DNA of 64,000 nt from Mesorhizobium sp. Root552 (GCF_001427285.1 NZ_LMFV01000056.1:229284-293283); one strand, 5' to 3'; positions 14,878 to 24,263 are shown, counted from the first letter of the stretch. Program-made: numbers and translations. Notes: a model not told the origin generated them from the letters alone.

Positions 14878-16520
14878 GCCTGCTGGAGGTCGAAAACCTG
14901 TCGCTGTCGATCGATGAAACGCCGATCCTGAAAAGCGTCGAGCTTTCGGTCGCGCCGGGCGAAGTAATCGGACTGGTCGGCGAATCCGGTTCGGGCAAGT
15001 CGATGACGGCGCTGACCGTGATGCGGCTGTTGCCGCATCTTTCGCGCACATCCGGCCGGGTGACCTTCGACGGCATCGATATCCTCGCCGCCACCGAAGA
15101 CCAGATGTGCGCGCTGCGCGGCGACGACATCGGCATGGTGTTCCAGGAGCCGATGACGGCGCTCAATCCGGTCAAGACCATCGGCGAACAGGTGGCGGAA
15201 GGCATTCGCTGGCATACGCGCGCCGGCCGCGCCGAGGCCGAGGAACGGGCGCGCAGGATACTGGATCGGGTCGGCCTGCCGGAAGCGAAATTTCCGCTGT
15301 CGCGCTACCCGCATGAACTCTCGGGCGGCCAGCGCCAGCGGGTCGTCATCGCCATTGCCTGCGCGCTGAAGCCGAAGCTTTTGATTGCGGATGAGCCGAC
15401 GACCGCGCTGGACGTGGTGCTGCAGGCGCAGGTGCTCGACCTGCTGCGCGACCTCGTGGCGGAAAACCACATGGGCTTGCTGTTGATTTCGCACGATCTC
15501 GCCGTCGTGACCGAAATGGCCGACCGCATCACCATCCTGCGCCACGGCCAAGTGATGGAAGCCGGTGACACGGCAAGGGTTCTATCGGAACAGGTGCACC
15601 CCTATACGCGTCAGTTGACCCAAGCCTCGATGCATGTGCCTGAAAGGCGGCCTAACGCCGCTGCACACCATGCGTCCAGCACCGGCGCGGACAAGCAAGG
15701 CGCGCTGCTTCAGGTCGAAAAGCTGACCCGGCTTTATCCGGGTCGACGGTTGTCGCTTCTGCGGCGCGGTGAGCCGACACGAGCGGTGGACGACGTTTCG
15801 TTTTCGATGATGCCGGGCCAGTCTGTGGCGCTGGTTGGCCGTTCGGGGTGCGGCAAGTCCACGCTGGCGCGCATGGTGCTGGCGCTCGACAAGCCAAGTT
15901 CGGGCAGCATCCATTTCCGCGGCGAGGACCTGACGGGCAAGAGCGAGGCGGACCTCAAGCCGGCGCGACGCAACATGCAAGTGGTTTTCCAGGACCCGTA
16001 CGGCTCGTTCGACCCGCGCCAGAAGGTCGAGCGACTGGTGGCCGAGCCGCTGCATGTGCTGGACAAGGTGCCGACACGCAGGGAACGGCGTGAAATGGTG
16101 GCGCATGCGCTGCATGAAGTCGGCCTTGCAGAGCCCGACATGGACAAGTATCCGCACGAATTTTCGGGCGGGCAGCGGCAAAGGCTGTCGATTGCGCGCG
16201 CGATCATAACGCGGCCAAAGCTGGTGGTGGCGGATGAGCCGGTTTCGGCGCTGGACGTGTCGATCCGGGCGCAAATCCTCGACCTGTTTGCCGAACTGAA
16301 CGGCAAGCTTGGCGTGGCTTACCTGTTCATCACCCACGATCTGACGGTAGCGCGCGCCATCACCGACGAGGTGATGGTGATGCACGAAGGACGCATCGTG
16401 GAGCGCGGAAAGACCGGCGAAGTGCTGGACCATCCGCAGTCGGAGGCGGCTCAAGCGCTTGTAGCGGCTGCGCCCGACCTGCACCGTGCGATTGCGCGGC
16501 GCATGCAGGAGCAGGGTTGA
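14874..16520 (+). CDS. ABC transporter ATPase with two fused nucleotide-binding domains (DppD-DppF fusion)
   Basis: A 548-residue cytoplasmic protein carrying two complete ABC ATPase domains. The first has Walker A GESGSGKS near residue 38, signature LSGGQRQR near residue 151 and Walker B LLIADEPTTALD. The second begins near residue 280 and has GRSGCGKST near residue 323, FSGGQRQRLS near residue 434 and VVADEPVSALD. Each domain ends in the oligopeptide-type C-terminal extension (VHPYTRQL; the second is shorter). This is the common rhizobial fusion of the DppD and DppF subunits. The frame is open from 14766, but the ATG at 14874 overlaps the permease stop and is the clear start. Together with 11336-14877 it makes a complete importer. 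Confidence 0.92.
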   Translation: MSLLEVENLSLSIDETPILKSVELSVAPGEVIGLVGESGSGKSMTALTVMRLLPHLSRTSGRVTFDGIDILAATEDQMCALRGDDIGMVFQEPMTALNPVKTIGEQVAEGIRWHTRAGRAEAEERARRILDRVGLPEAKFPLSRYPHELSGGQRQRVVIAIACALKPKLLIADEPTTALDVVLQAQVLDLLRDLVAENHMGLLLISHDLAVVTEMADRITILRHGQVMEAGDTARVLSEQVHPYTRQLTQASMHVPERRPNAAAHHASSTGADKQGALLQVEKLTRLYPGRRLSLLRRGEPTRAVDDVSFSMMPGQSVALVGRSGCGKSTLARMVLALDKPSSGSIHFRGEDLTGKSEADLKPARRNMQVVFQDPYGSFDPRQKVERLVAEPLHVLDKVPTRRERREMVAHALHEVGLAEPDMDKYPHEFSGGQRQRLSIARAIITRPKLVVADEPVSALDVSIRAQILDLFAELNGKLGVAYLFITHDLTVARAITDEVMVMHEGRIVERGKTGEVLDHPQSEAAQALVAAAPDLHRAIARRMQEQG

Positions 16521-16530
16521 GGCCGATGCC

Positions 16531-16962
16531 TCAACCTTCCGGCTTCACCGCATCGACCGGGCTGATGCCGAGGATGTCGAGCGTGCGACGCAGCAGCTTG
16601 ACCTCGTTTTCAGCCAGATGCCGGTCGGCCTTGGCGATCTCCGCCATGTGGCGCGCGAGGAGCTTGCGCCTTTCCAGATCGAGATCCTGAAACAGGGCCA
16701 TCGCCTGAGAGCCGGAAGTCTCGTAGCCGGAATCGTTCAGGTAATCGACAACCTTATCCATGCTTTCCTCTGGAATGCTGAAGGATTCCCGGCAGATACG
16801 GCGAAACGTTTCCATTTCGCTTTCGCTGATCGAACCGTCGGCAAGGATCATGCGAAACAGCATCAGCAGTTCGGCTGACAATACCGGATCGTCAGCGACC
16901 TTGCGCACGCCCGGATCGCCATCGAAGATCGAACGTATCTGGTCCAGCAATGCAAATGCCAT
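16531..16962 (-). CDS. TerB-domain (tellurite resistance-like) cytoplasmic protein
   Basis: A 143-residue all-helical protein of the TerB-like family. It contains LLMLFRMILADGSISESEMETF at about residues 32-53 and a second related stretch, HMAEIAKADRHLAENEVKLLRR, at residues 104-125. Both have the acidic D-G/D-x-L/I-x-x-x-E pattern proposed to bind a divalent metal. There is no other ter gene nearby, so a tellurite role is unlikely. It ends 10 bases from the ATPase gene on the opposite strand. The function is unknown beyond the domain. Confidence 0.8.
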   Translation of the reverse strand: MAFALLDQIRSIFDGDPGVRKVADDPVLSAELLMLFRMILADGSISESEMETFRRICRESFSIPEESMDKVVDYLNDSGYETSGSQAMALFQDLDLERRKLLARHMAEIAKADRHLAENEVKLLRRTLDILGISPVDAVKPEG

Positions 16963-17077
16963 CGGCGCTCCCTTCCTGAAGGTGGCTCAATAGTTAGCGC
17001 ACAATCGGCGTTGCGCAATCCGCCCTGCTGTGATCGAACACATTATCTTTTCCCTCCCTTGGACTGCCCTTTCCCAC

Positions 17078-17863
17078 ATGCTCGAATTTGCTTCCGAAAC
17101 CATCGCCATGCTGATGCTGGCTGCGTTCGTGGCCGGATTCATCGATTCGATTGCCGGCGGCGGCGGGCTGATCGCGATCCCGGCCTTGCTGTTGACCGGC
17201 ATGTCGCCCGTCCACGCGCTCGGCACGAACAAATTGCAGGCGCTTTTCGGCTCAGGCTCCGCGACGCTTGCCTACGCCTCCAAAGGCCACGTCAACGTCC
17301 GCAAGCAACTGCCGTCGGCAATTGTCGCCGCAATCGGCAGTGCCATAGGCGCGCTGGCCGCAACGGTCGTGCCGGCCGATATTCTTGAAGCGGCGCTTCC
17401 GGTGGTGCTGATCGCGATTGCGCTGTTCTTCGCCTTCAAGCCGAGAATGAACGACATCGACCGCGCCCGGCGCATGACGCCGTTCCTGTTCGGACTGACC
17501 GTGGTGCCGATCCTTGGCTTCTACGACGGAATTTTCGGGCCGGGCACGGGGTCCTTCTACATGCTGGCCTTCGTGACGCTTGCGGGATACGGGGTGCTGA
17601 AGGCGACCGCGCACACCAAGATGCTCAATTTCGCGACCAATATCGGCGCAGTCATTGTCTTTGCGCTTGCAGGCGCAGTCTACCTGAAGATCGGACTCTT
17701 GATGGGCGTTGCGCAATTCATCGGTGCACGGCTTGGCGCGTCGCTTGCGATCAAGATCGGGGCCAGGCTGATCAAGCCGCTGCTCGTCATCATCTGCGTG
17801 GCTTTGGCGGTCAAGCTCTTGTCCGATCCTGCCAATCCGCTCCGCGCCGCGCTCGGCTGGTAG
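17078..17863 (+). CDS. TSUP family membrane transporter (TauE/SafE, YfcA-like)
   Basis: A 261-residue integral membrane protein with about eight hydrophobic segments. It has the family's paired motifs: GFIDSIAGGGGLIAIP near residue 20, NKLQALFGSGSATL near residue 52, and the repeat-half motif GFYDGIFGPGTGSFYML near residue 146. The family includes sulfite, sulfoacetate and organic acid exporters. A sulfur anion substrate would fit the soe genes some 8 kb away, but they are not linked. The frame is open from a GTG at 17030. I chose the ATG at 17078 because it aligns with the length of E. coli YfcA before the first motif. Neither start has a good ribosome site. Confidence 0.82.
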   Translation: MLEFASETIAMLMLAAFVAGFIDSIAGGGGLIAIPALLLTGMSPVHALGTNKLQALFGSGSATLAYASKGHVNVRKQLPSAIVAAIGSAIGALAATVVPADILEAALPVVLIAIALFFAFKPRMNDIDRARRMTPFLFGLTVVPILGFYDGIFGPGTGSFYMLAFVTLAGYGVLKATAHTKMLNFATNIGAVIVFALAGAVYLKIGLLMGVAQFIGARLGASLAIKIGARLIKPLLVIICVALAVKLLSDPANPLRAALGW

Positions 17864-17884
17864 AAACCGCGCGCGCTTCCCGCA

Positions 17885-19354
17885 TCACCGCGCCAGCGCG
17901 AAGATCGCATCGCAGTCGAGATGGGCTTCGAGTTCAGCGGCGATTTCGTCCAGCGCATTGTCGACCTGAGCGCGGTAATCGATCCCGGCGCCGCGGACAC
18001 CCAGGCTTTCGAGGAACTTCGAGCGGAATGCGTCCGCGCCAAACAGGCCGTGCAGATAGGTGCCGAAGACTTTGCCGTCGGCCGAGGTCGCACCGTCGGC
18101 TTCGCCGTCTATGGTCACCGCCGGACGCTGGCCATCGGGCCCAGAGGTGCGGCCAAGGTGAATCTCATAGCCTTGCAGGGGAAGGTCGAAGACAACCGAA
18201 CGCGCAGCGACGTTGCGCACCGTCTTTTCCGGCTCCATCACCGTTTCGACGTCGAGCAGGCCCAGCCCTTCGGTCTCGGTAACATTGCCCTCGATGCCGT
18301 CCGGATCGCGCACCACGCGACCGAGCATCTGGAAACCGCCGCAGATGCCGACGACATGGCCGCCGCGCCGGCGATGGGCCGCAAGATCGCGATCCCAGCC
18401 GTTCTCGCGGAAACGCAGCAGATCGCCGATGGTCGACTTCGAGCCGGGGATAACCACCAGCCCGGCGTCAACCGGCAGGCTTTGCCCCGGCGGCACGAAG
18501 ACGACCTCGACTTGAGGCTCGGCCTTCAATGGATCGAGGTCGTCGAAATTGGCGATGCGCGAAAGCATCGGCACCGCGACCTTGAGCGCGCGCTTCTCGC
18601 CGGACGCCAGCCGTTCCAGCACAACCGAGTCTTCCGAAGGCAGGCGCGCGGCTGCCTTCAGCCACGGAACGACCCCGAAGCAGGGCCAGCCGGTAAAGCC
18701 TTCGATGGCCGCAATACCATCTTCGAACAGGGTCACGTCACCGCGGAACTTGTTGATGAGGTAGCCGACGATCATGCGCCGGTCTTCTTCCGGCAAGATG
18801 AGATGCGTGCCGGCGACCGAGGCGATGACCCCGCCCCTGTCGATGTCCCCGACCAGAATGACAGGCACATCGGCGCGAGTGGCAAAGCCCATATTGGCGA
18901 TGTCGCGGTCGCGCAGGTTTATCTCGGCGGGCGAGCCGGCACCCTCGACAATGACCAGATCGGCGCCTTCGCCGACCTTGGTCCACGAGTCCATCACGGC
19001 GGCCATCAACTGGCCCTTGAGGGTCTGGTAGTCGCGGGCGCGGGCCTGGCCGAACACCTTGCCCTGCACGACGACCTGCGCGCCGACATCGGTCTGCGGC
19101 TTGAGCAGGACAGGGTTCATGTGAACGGTCGGCTCGGTTCCACAGGCGATCGCCTGCAGCCACTGGGCGCGGCCGATCTCGCCGCCTCCGGGTTCGCCCG
19201 GCAGATCGGCCACGGCGGCGTTGTTCGACATATTCTGAGGCTTGAACGGCCTGACTTTCAGGCCGCGTTTCCTGGCCGCGCGGCAAAGGCCGGCGACCAG
19301 CACCGTCTTGCCGACATCTGAGCCGGTGCCCTGAAGCATGATCGCCTTTGCCAT
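17885..19354 (-). CDS. cobQ: cobyric acid synthase
   Basis: A 489-residue CobQ/CbiP enzyme, the normal length. It uses glutamine and ATP to amidate four carboxyl side chains (b, d, e and g) of adenosylcobyrinate a,c-diamide. The N-terminal domain has the P-loop-like GTGSDVGKT near residue 8. The C-terminal class I-like glutamine amidotransferase domain has its nucleophile in VGICGGFQMLG near residue 331 and a late histidine in GTYLHGLF near residue 434. The start at 19354 gives MAKAIMLQGTGSDVGK; the longer frame to 19414 overlaps the upstream gene. No other cobalamin gene is present in the window. It lies two bases after the cupin gene. Confidence 0.93.
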   Translation of the reverse strand: MAKAIMLQGTGSDVGKTVLVAGLCRAARKRGLKVRPFKPQNMSNNAAVADLPGEPGGGEIGRAQWLQAIACGTEPTVHMNPVLLKPQTDVGAQVVVQGKVFGQARARDYQTLKGQLMAAVMDSWTKVGEGADLVIVEGAGSPAEINLRDRDIANMGFATRADVPVILVGDIDRGGVIASVAGTHLILPEEDRRMIVGYLINKFRGDVTLFEDGIAAIEGFTGWPCFGVVPWLKAAARLPSEDSVVLERLASGEKRALKVAVPMLSRIANFDDLDPLKAEPQVEVVFVPPGQSLPVDAGLVVIPGSKSTIGDLLRFRENGWDRDLAAHRRRGGHVVGICGGFQMLGRVVRDPDGIEGNVTETEGLGLLDVETVMEPEKTVRNVAARSVVFDLPLQGYEIHLGRTSGPDGQRPAVTIDGEADGATSADGKVFGTYLHGLFGADAFRSKFLESLGVRGAGIDYRAQVDNALDEIAAELEAHLDCDAIFALAR

Positions 19355-19356
19355 GC

Positions 19357-19965
19357 TCAGCGTGCCCCGCCGCCGGTTATGGTCGAGCGCTGGGCGAGCG
19401 GTCCGCCGCGCCACAAATAGAAGGCCGCAAGAGGCTCGGATGCGGTACGCATGGCATGGCTGACGTTAGACGCGTGATGGATGAGTTCGCCGCCTGCACG
19501 CAACCGGAATGGCGCTTCGGCCATGCGCCACTCGGCGGTGCCAGTGAGCGGAATGTAGATTTCTTCTGCAATGTGATGGTGGTCGGGATAGACGATGCCA
19601 GGTCCAAGTATGAGAAAGCCGCCCGCCATACTGTCGTTTTCGAAATGACCGCGCGTGCCGAACAATTCCACCCAGCCATAATTGTCGAGAAAGTGCTGGC
19701 CGAAATCCGCTGCGGTATAGGTCTGACCCCAGCGTAGTGCAGGCGCCGCCGCAGATAGCTCGGCAATAAGACCCCGTTCGCGTGCATCAGCAATATCGGC
19801 CAGCCGTTCAAGACAGGCAACGCAGGGCAAAGTGTTCGGCGCGAGAGGTCGCGACGGCATTTGCCAATCGAAACCGGCGAGAAAATCGGCGGCGGGGCCA
19901 GAAGTGGCAACGTTTGAAAGATAGTTGCGCAATGCGCCCATCAGACTATCGATTTTTGTCGGCAC
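19357..19965 (-). CDS. cupin-domain protein of the DMSP lyase (DddL/DddQ-like) family
   Basis: A 202-residue protein whose C-terminal half is a cupin. The metal site appears as VYPDHHHIAEEIYIPL (His129-131, Glu134/135, Tyr137), followed by a second histidine-rich strand ELIHHASNVSHAM at residues 160-172. This arrangement matches the dimethylsulfoniopropionate lyase family, whose members cleave DMSP to dimethyl sulfide and acrylate using a metal-activated tyrosine. The N-terminal half (PCVACLERLADI) also fits the family. Many soil-bacterial members are uncharacterised, so activity on DMSP is not assured. It precedes cobQ by two bases on the same strand, which suggests co-translation. Confidence 0.68.
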   Translation of the reverse strand: MPTKIDSLMGALRNYLSNVATSGPAADFLAGFDWQMPSRPLAPNTLPCVACLERLADIADARERGLIAELSAAAPALRWGQTYTAADFGQHFLDNYGWVELFGTRGHFENDSMAGGFLILGPGIVYPDHHHIAEEIYIPLTGTAEWRMAEAPFRLRAGGELIHHASNVSHAMRTASEPLAAFYLWRGGPLAQRSTITGGGAR

Positions 19966-20088
19966 GCGTTTTCTCGTACTTTAATTTTCGCACAGCCGCT
20001 CCGCTTAAGGTCGGGTTTGCGTGCTGGCATCATTGGTCTAGATTGCTCGCCACGCATAGCCAAAAACGACATTTGCCGGGAGGGCGCC

Positions 20089-21267
20089 ATGGATAGCGTT
20101 GCTTCAACGACGGGCGGCCAGTTCGAACTCACCGAGGACCAGCGCGCCATCCAGGAAATGGCAGAGGCTTTCGCTAACGACCGCGTTGCGCCAAATGCAC
20201 TGGACTGGGACAAGAACCGGCATTTTCCATCCGATGTGATCCGCGAAACCGGGCCGCTTGGCCTCGGCGGCATTTACGTACGGGACGATGTCGGCGGTTC
20301 GGCGCTTGGACGGCTCGACGCAGTGCTGATTTTCGAGGCGCTGGCAAAGGCCTGCCCGGCGTTTTCCTCGTTCATATCGATCCACAACATGGCGTCTTCG
20401 ATGATCGACCGCTTCGGCAGCGAAGAGCAGCGCCAGCGCCTGCTGCCGAAACTGACCTCGATGGAATGGCTGGCAAGCTACTGCCTGACGGAGCCGGGTT
20501 CGGGCTCGGATGCGGCGGCGCTGAAGACGCGGGCCTCGCGTTCAGGCGGCAACGGCTCCGACTATGTTTTGAACGGCACCAAGCAATTCATTTCCGGCGC
20601 GGGGGACTCCGATGTGTATGTCGCTATGGTTCGTACCGGAGCCGATGGCCCCAAGGGTGTTTCGACCATCGTGGTGCCGAAAGACGCGCCCGGCCTTTCG
20701 TTCGGCGCGGTCGAGAACAAGATGGGCTGGCATATGCAATCCACCCGTCAGGTGATCTTCGAAGACTGCAAAGTGCCGGCGGAGAACCTGCTTTCACAGG
20801 AAGGCGACGGTTTCGGCATTGCAATGGCAGGGTTGGATGGCGGGCGGCTCAACATTGCGGCGTGTTCGCTGGGCGGCGCGCAGTCGGCGCTCGACAAGGC
20901 AATCACCTACACTGCCGAACGCAAGGCATTCGGCAAGGCGATCAACCAGTTCCAGGCGCTGCAATTCCGGCTGGCGGACATGGAAACGGAATTGCAAGCG
21001 GGCCGCATTTTCCTCTACTCCGCCGCTTCCAAGCTGGACGCCAAGGCGCATGACGCCTCGAAATGGTCGGCGATGGCCAAGCGATTCGTTACCGACACCG
21101 GATTTGCCGTCGCCAACGACGCGCTGCAACTGCTTGGCGGCTACGGCTATCTGCATGACTACGGCATCGAAAAACTGGTGCGCGACCTGCGCGTGCACCA
21201 GATCCTCGAGGGCACCAACGAGATCATGCGCGTCATCATCGCAAGACATCTGATCGGAAAGCAGTAG
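20089..21267 (+). CDS. acyl-CoA dehydrogenase, probable isobutyryl-CoA dehydrogenase
   Basis: A 392-residue flavoprotein. It would oxidise isobutyryl-CoA to methacrylyl-CoA in valine catabolism, passing electrons to ETF. Family motifs are present: AYCLTEPGSGSDAAAL-type FAD/substrate loop (SYCLTEPGSGSDA near residue 131), RKAFGKAINQFQALQFRLADM near residue 281, and HQILEGTNEIMRVIIAR near the C-terminus, which normally holds the catalytic glutamate region. The ATG at 20089 has GGGAGG eight bases upstream; the frame back to 20017 is discarded. The next gene, 40 bases on, is 3-hydroxyisobutyrate dehydrogenase, which supports a valine role over short-chain fatty acid oxidation. Confidence 0.85.
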   Translation: MDSVASTTGGQFELTEDQRAIQEMAEAFANDRVAPNALDWDKNRHFPSDVIRETGPLGLGGIYVRDDVGGSALGRLDAVLIFEALAKACPAFSSFISIHNMASSMIDRFGSEEQRQRLLPKLTSMEWLASYCLTEPGSGSDAAALKTRASRSGGNGSDYVLNGTKQFISGAGDSDVYVAMVRTGADGPKGVSTIVVPKDAPGLSFGAVENKMGWHMQSTRQVIFEDCKVPAENLLSQEGDGFGIAMAGLDGGRLNIAACSLGGAQSALDKAITYTAERKAFGKAINQFQALQFRLADMETELQAGRIFLYSAASKLDAKAHDASKWSAMAKRFVTDTGFAVANDALQLLGGYGYLHDYGIEKLVRDLRVHQILEGTNEIMRVIIARHLIGKQ

Positions 21268-21307
21268 GGCCGCCCTACTCCATTCATTGCCCACACGGAG
21301 GACATCA

Positions 21308-22186
21308 ATGACAACCATCGCCTTCATCGGCCTCGGTAACATGGGCAATCCCATGGCCGCCAACCTCGTCAAGGCGGGCCATACTGTGCTGGGTTTCGAC
21401 CTGATGCCGGAAAACCTGACCGTGGCGCGCGAGCACGGCGTGACGGTGATGGCAAGCGCGGTTGCGGCGGTGAAGGACGCCGATGTGGTGATAACCATGC
21501 TGCCGGCCGGCAAGCATGTGCTTTCGGTGTATGAGGATATCGCGCCCAAGGCCAAGCAAGGCGCGCTGTTCATCGATTCCTCCACCATCGACGTGGACTC
21601 GGCGCGCAAGGCACATGCGATCGCAGCCAAGAGCGGCGTCGCCTCAGTCGATGCGCCGGTTTCCGGCGGCACGGGCGGGGCTGCGGCCGGAACGCTGACC
21701 TTCATGGCCGGCGGCAGCGACGAAGCTTTTGCAAAGGCCGAACCGATCCTGAAGCCGATGGCCGGCCGCATCGTACATTGCGGCGGCGATGGCGCAGGCC
21801 AGGCTGCGAAAATCTGCAACAACATGATCCTCGGCATCTCGATGATCGGCGTCGCCGAAGCCTTCGTGCTGGGCGAAAAGCTCGGTCTTTCCCATCAGGC
21901 ATTGTTCGACGTGGCCTCGACCTCATCCGGCCAATGCTGGTCGCTGACCTCCTATTGCCCGGTGCCCGGCCCTGTACCCGCCTCGCCCGCCAACCGCGAC
22001 TACAAGCCGGGCTTTGCCGCGGCGCTGATGCTGAAGGACCTCAAGCTTTCGCAGGAAGCGGCGCAAGGCGCGGGCGCGGTGACGCCGCTGGGCGCGGAAG
22101 CGGCGCAGCTTTACGCACTGTTCAACGCGCAAGGCGGCGCCGGCACCGACTTTTCCGGCATCATCAACTTCCTGCGCGGCAAGTGA
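21308..22186 (+). CDS. mmsB: 3-hydroxyisobutyrate dehydrogenase
   Basis: A 292-residue NAD-dependent beta-hydroxyacid dehydrogenase that oxidises 3-hydroxyisobutyrate to methylmalonate semialdehyde in valine breakdown. The N-terminal Rossmann motif is IAFIGLGNMGNPMAANL (residues 4-20). The substrate-binding block is DAPVSGGTGGAAAGTL near residue 115. The catalytic lysine is Lys168 in GAGQAAKICNN. The ATG at 21308 follows CGGAGG; an upstream in-frame ATG at 21287 lacks a comparable site. It follows the acyl-CoA dehydrogenase and converges with glpK. Confidence 0.92.
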   Translation: MTTIAFIGLGNMGNPMAANLVKAGHTVLGFDLMPENLTVAREHGVTVMASAVAAVKDADVVITMLPAGKHVLSVYEDIAPKAKQGALFIDSSTIDVDSARKAHAIAAKSGVASVDAPVSGGTGGAAAGTLTFMAGGSDEAFAKAEPILKPMAGRIVHCGGDGAGQAAKICNNMILGISMIGVAEAFVLGEKLGLSHQALFDVASTSSGQCWSLTSYCPVPGPVPASPANRDYKPGFAAALMLKDLKLSQEAAQGAGAVTPLGAEAAQLYALFNAQGGAGTDFSGIINFLRGK

Positions 22187-22209
22187 TGTAAAGCCGCGAC
22201 AGCGGGCTC

Positions 22210-23700
22210 CTACGCGCTGAGCGTGCGGCGGACCGCCTCGCGCCAGCCCTTGAGCTTGCCGGTGCGCGTGGCTGCATCCATTTCCGGCTTGAAGCGCCGG
22301 TCGAGCGCCCATGACTTGGCGAATTCCGCCGCCTTCGGCCACACGCCCGCTTTCGAGCCGGCCAGCCATGCCGCGCCGAGCGCCGTTGTTTCCAGAATGG
22401 TCGGCCGATCTACAGGCGCATCGAGAATGTCGGCCAGCCGCTGCATGGTCCAGTCGGAGGCGACCATGCCGCCGTCCACGCGCAGGACCGTCTTGGCATT
22501 GCCGCCTTTCCAATCCTTGCGCATAGCATCCAGCAGGTCGCGGGTCTGGAACGCGACGGACTCCAGCGTGGCGCGGGCGAACTCGGCCGGACCGGAATTG
22601 CGCGTGAGGCCATAGATCGCGCCGCGTGCCTCGGCATCCCAGTGCGGCGCGCCAAGACCGACAAAGGCGGGCACGAGATAGACCGACTGGGTCGGGTCGG
22701 CTTCCGCAGCCATCCGGCCGGTCTCGCTGGCCTTGCCGATGATCTTCAAGCCATCGCGCAGCCATTGCACCGCGGCACCGGCGATGAAGATCGATCCTTC
22801 GAGCGCGTAAGTCGTCTTGCCGTTCAGCCGGTAAGCGATGGTGGTGAGCAGGCGGTTTTTCGAACGCACCATGTCGCTGCCAGTGTTGAGCAGGGCAAAG
22901 CAGCCGGTGCCGTAAGTGGATTTCATCATGCCTGGCTGGAAACAGGCCTGGCCAATGGTCGCGGCCTGCTGGTCGCCGGCGACACCGAGAATTCTAATGC
23001 CAGCCCCAAACAGCTTTTCGTCCGTTACGCCAAAATCATCGGCGCAGTCCTTGACCTGCGGCAGCATGGCGGCCGGGATGTTGAGGATGCGCAGAAGCTC
23101 GGCGTCCCATTCATTCTTCTCGATGTTGTAGACGAGCGTGCGCGACGCATTGGTGGCATCGGTTGCATGGACCTTGCCGCCGGTAAGACGCCAGATCAGG
23201 AAGCAATCGATGGTGCCGGCCAGCAACTCGCCCTTCTCGGCACGCTTGCGGGCACCCTTCACCTTGTCCAGCATCCAGGCGATCTTGGTGCCTGAGAAAT
23301 AGGGGTCGAGCAGAAGGCCAGTCTTCTTGCTGAACTTCGGCTCGAGCCCCTGCTTCTTGAGCCGCGCGCATAGGGGTGCGGTGCGACGATCCTGCCACAC
23401 GATGGCATTGTGGATCGGCTTGCCGGTCGCCTTGTCCCAGATGACCACGGTTTCGCGCTGGTTGGTGATACCGATGGCGGCGATGTCGGCGGCGCTGCAA
23501 TCGGCCTTCTTCAGGGCGGCCTTCACCGTTGACACGACGCTGGCCCAAATCTCCTCCGGATCATGCTCGACCCAACCGGAGGCCGGGTAGTGCTGCGTGA
23601 ACTCCTTCTGGCCGACACCGGCGACTTTCATGGCCGCATCGAACACGATAGCACGGCTGGATGTGGTGCCCTGGTCGATGGCAAGGATATGGCCGCTCAT
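22210..23700 (-). CDS. glpK: glycerol kinase
   Basis: A 496-residue FGGY-family kinase that makes sn-glycerol 3-phosphate from glycerol and ATP. Motifs include the N-terminal phosphate loop [16 protein letters not shown] (residues 5-20), [11 protein letters not shown] near residue 47, [14 protein letters not shown] near residue 261 and the late FGGY signature region around [22 protein letters not shown] (residues 427-448). The start ATG at 23700 gives [14 protein letters not shown]. It is the last gene of the glycerol block, after a small membrane-protein gene and a hairpin that may separate it from glpV. In R. leguminosarum the kinase closes the glpDSTPQUVK operon. Confidence 0.95.
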   Translation of the reverse strand: MSGHILAIDQGTTSSRAIVFDAAMKVAGVGQKEFTQHYPASGWVEHDPEEIWASVVSTVKAALKKADCSAADIAAIGITNQRETVVIWDKATGKPIHNAIVWQDRRTAPLCARLKKQGLEPKFSKKTGLLLDPYFSGTKIAWMLDKVKGARKRAEKGELLAGTIDCFLIWRLTGGKVHATDATNASRTLVYNIEKNEWDAELLRILNIPAAMLPQVKDCADDFGVTDEKLFGAGIRILGVAGDQQAATIGQACFQPGMMKSTYGTGCFALLNTGSDMVRSKNRLLTTIAYRLNGKTTYALEGSIFIAGAAVQWLRDGLKIIGKASETGRMAAEADPTQSVYLVPAFVGLGAPHWDAEARGAIYGLTRNSGPAEFARATLESVAFQTRDLLDAMRKDWKGGNAKTVLRVDGGMVASDWTMQRLADILDAPVDRPTILETTALGAAWLAGSKAGVWPKAAEFAKSWALDRRFKPEMDAATRTGKLKGWREAVRRTLSA

Positions 23701-23727
23701 TCTTCCTCCGCGAAAACCGCTCTTTTC

Positions 23728-24183
23728 TCAGACGGCATGGTCGGCCAAGATGGCTTTCTGCCGATCAACCGGAATATCGACCAATCGGTAGTTGCCAAAG
23801 TCCGCCATGCCAAGCCGCCGCCATCCTCTATTGTGGTCAAGGCCGAGGATGAGCCTGTATTTGCTGCCGTCGATGCCCGTCAGATCGTAAAGACACTCGT
23901 AGTGGATTGTCGGTTGCCGCCGCTTCGAATGACTTTGGCAACTGATTTCGTCGACCTGCGCGACCGAATTCTGCGTCAATGTCTTTTGATTGTCGTCGTC
24001 GCCCCACGCGTCGAGCGACATGTTCACCGCAAAGGAAACGTGCAGCAAGCCGTCGAGATCGGAACGCGACGGCTTATCCCACCCGAACAGCCAGATGGCG
24101 CCGAGGAAGCCGACAGCAGCCACAAAGGCGACAATCGACCACGGGCCGCCACGGAAAACCTTTCGGATCGCCGCGCCCGGCAT
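23728..24183 (-). CDS. hypothetical single-pass membrane protein
   Basis: A 151-residue protein with one N-terminal membrane segment (WSIVAFVAAVGFLGAIWLFGW near residue 15) followed by a polar domain of about 115 residues ending PVDRQKAILADHAV. Two cysteines, in DEISCQSHSK and HYECLYDL, could form a disulfide if the domain is periplasmic. The ATG at 24183 is chosen because GGGAGG lies just upstream; the frame also extends to a TTG at 24195. It sits between glpV and glpK, 27 bases from glpK. I do not recognise a family. Its position inside the glycerol block may be incidental. Confidence 0.65.
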   Translation of the reverse strand: MPGAAIRKVFRGGPWSIVAFVAAVGFLGAIWLFGWDKPSRSDLDGLLHVSFAVNMSLDAWGDDDNQKTLTQNSVAQVDEISCQSHSKRRQPTIHYECLYDLTGIDGSKYRLILGLDHNRGWRRLGMADFGNYRLVDIPVDRQKAILADHAV

Positions 24184-24210
24184 CCCGCCTCCCAAGGAAC
24201 TGGTAAATCA

Positions 24211-24247
24211 AAAACGCACGAGAGCCGGCGGAAACCCGCCGGCTCTC
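24211..24247 (-). terminator. rho-independent terminator or attenuator after glpV
   Basis: On the minus strand a perfect 12-bp stem (GAGAGCCGGCGG pairing with its complement, 24220-24231 and 24236-24247, four-base loop) is followed after a few bases by TTTTT. It lies 16 bases after the glpV stop. It should terminate or reduce transcription from the glycerol transporter operon into the small membrane-protein gene and glpK. Confidence 0.75.
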
Positions 24248-24263
24248 TTGTTTCAGATGCCGC

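Noticed and set aside
16531..16962. Tellurite resistance determinant
   Set aside because: Only a TerB-like domain is present; no terC, terD or related genes lie nearby, so resistance is not supported.
17921..19321. A 466-codon plus-strand frame opposite cobQ
   Set aside because: It is the antisense shadow of cobQ; cobQ has all family motifs.
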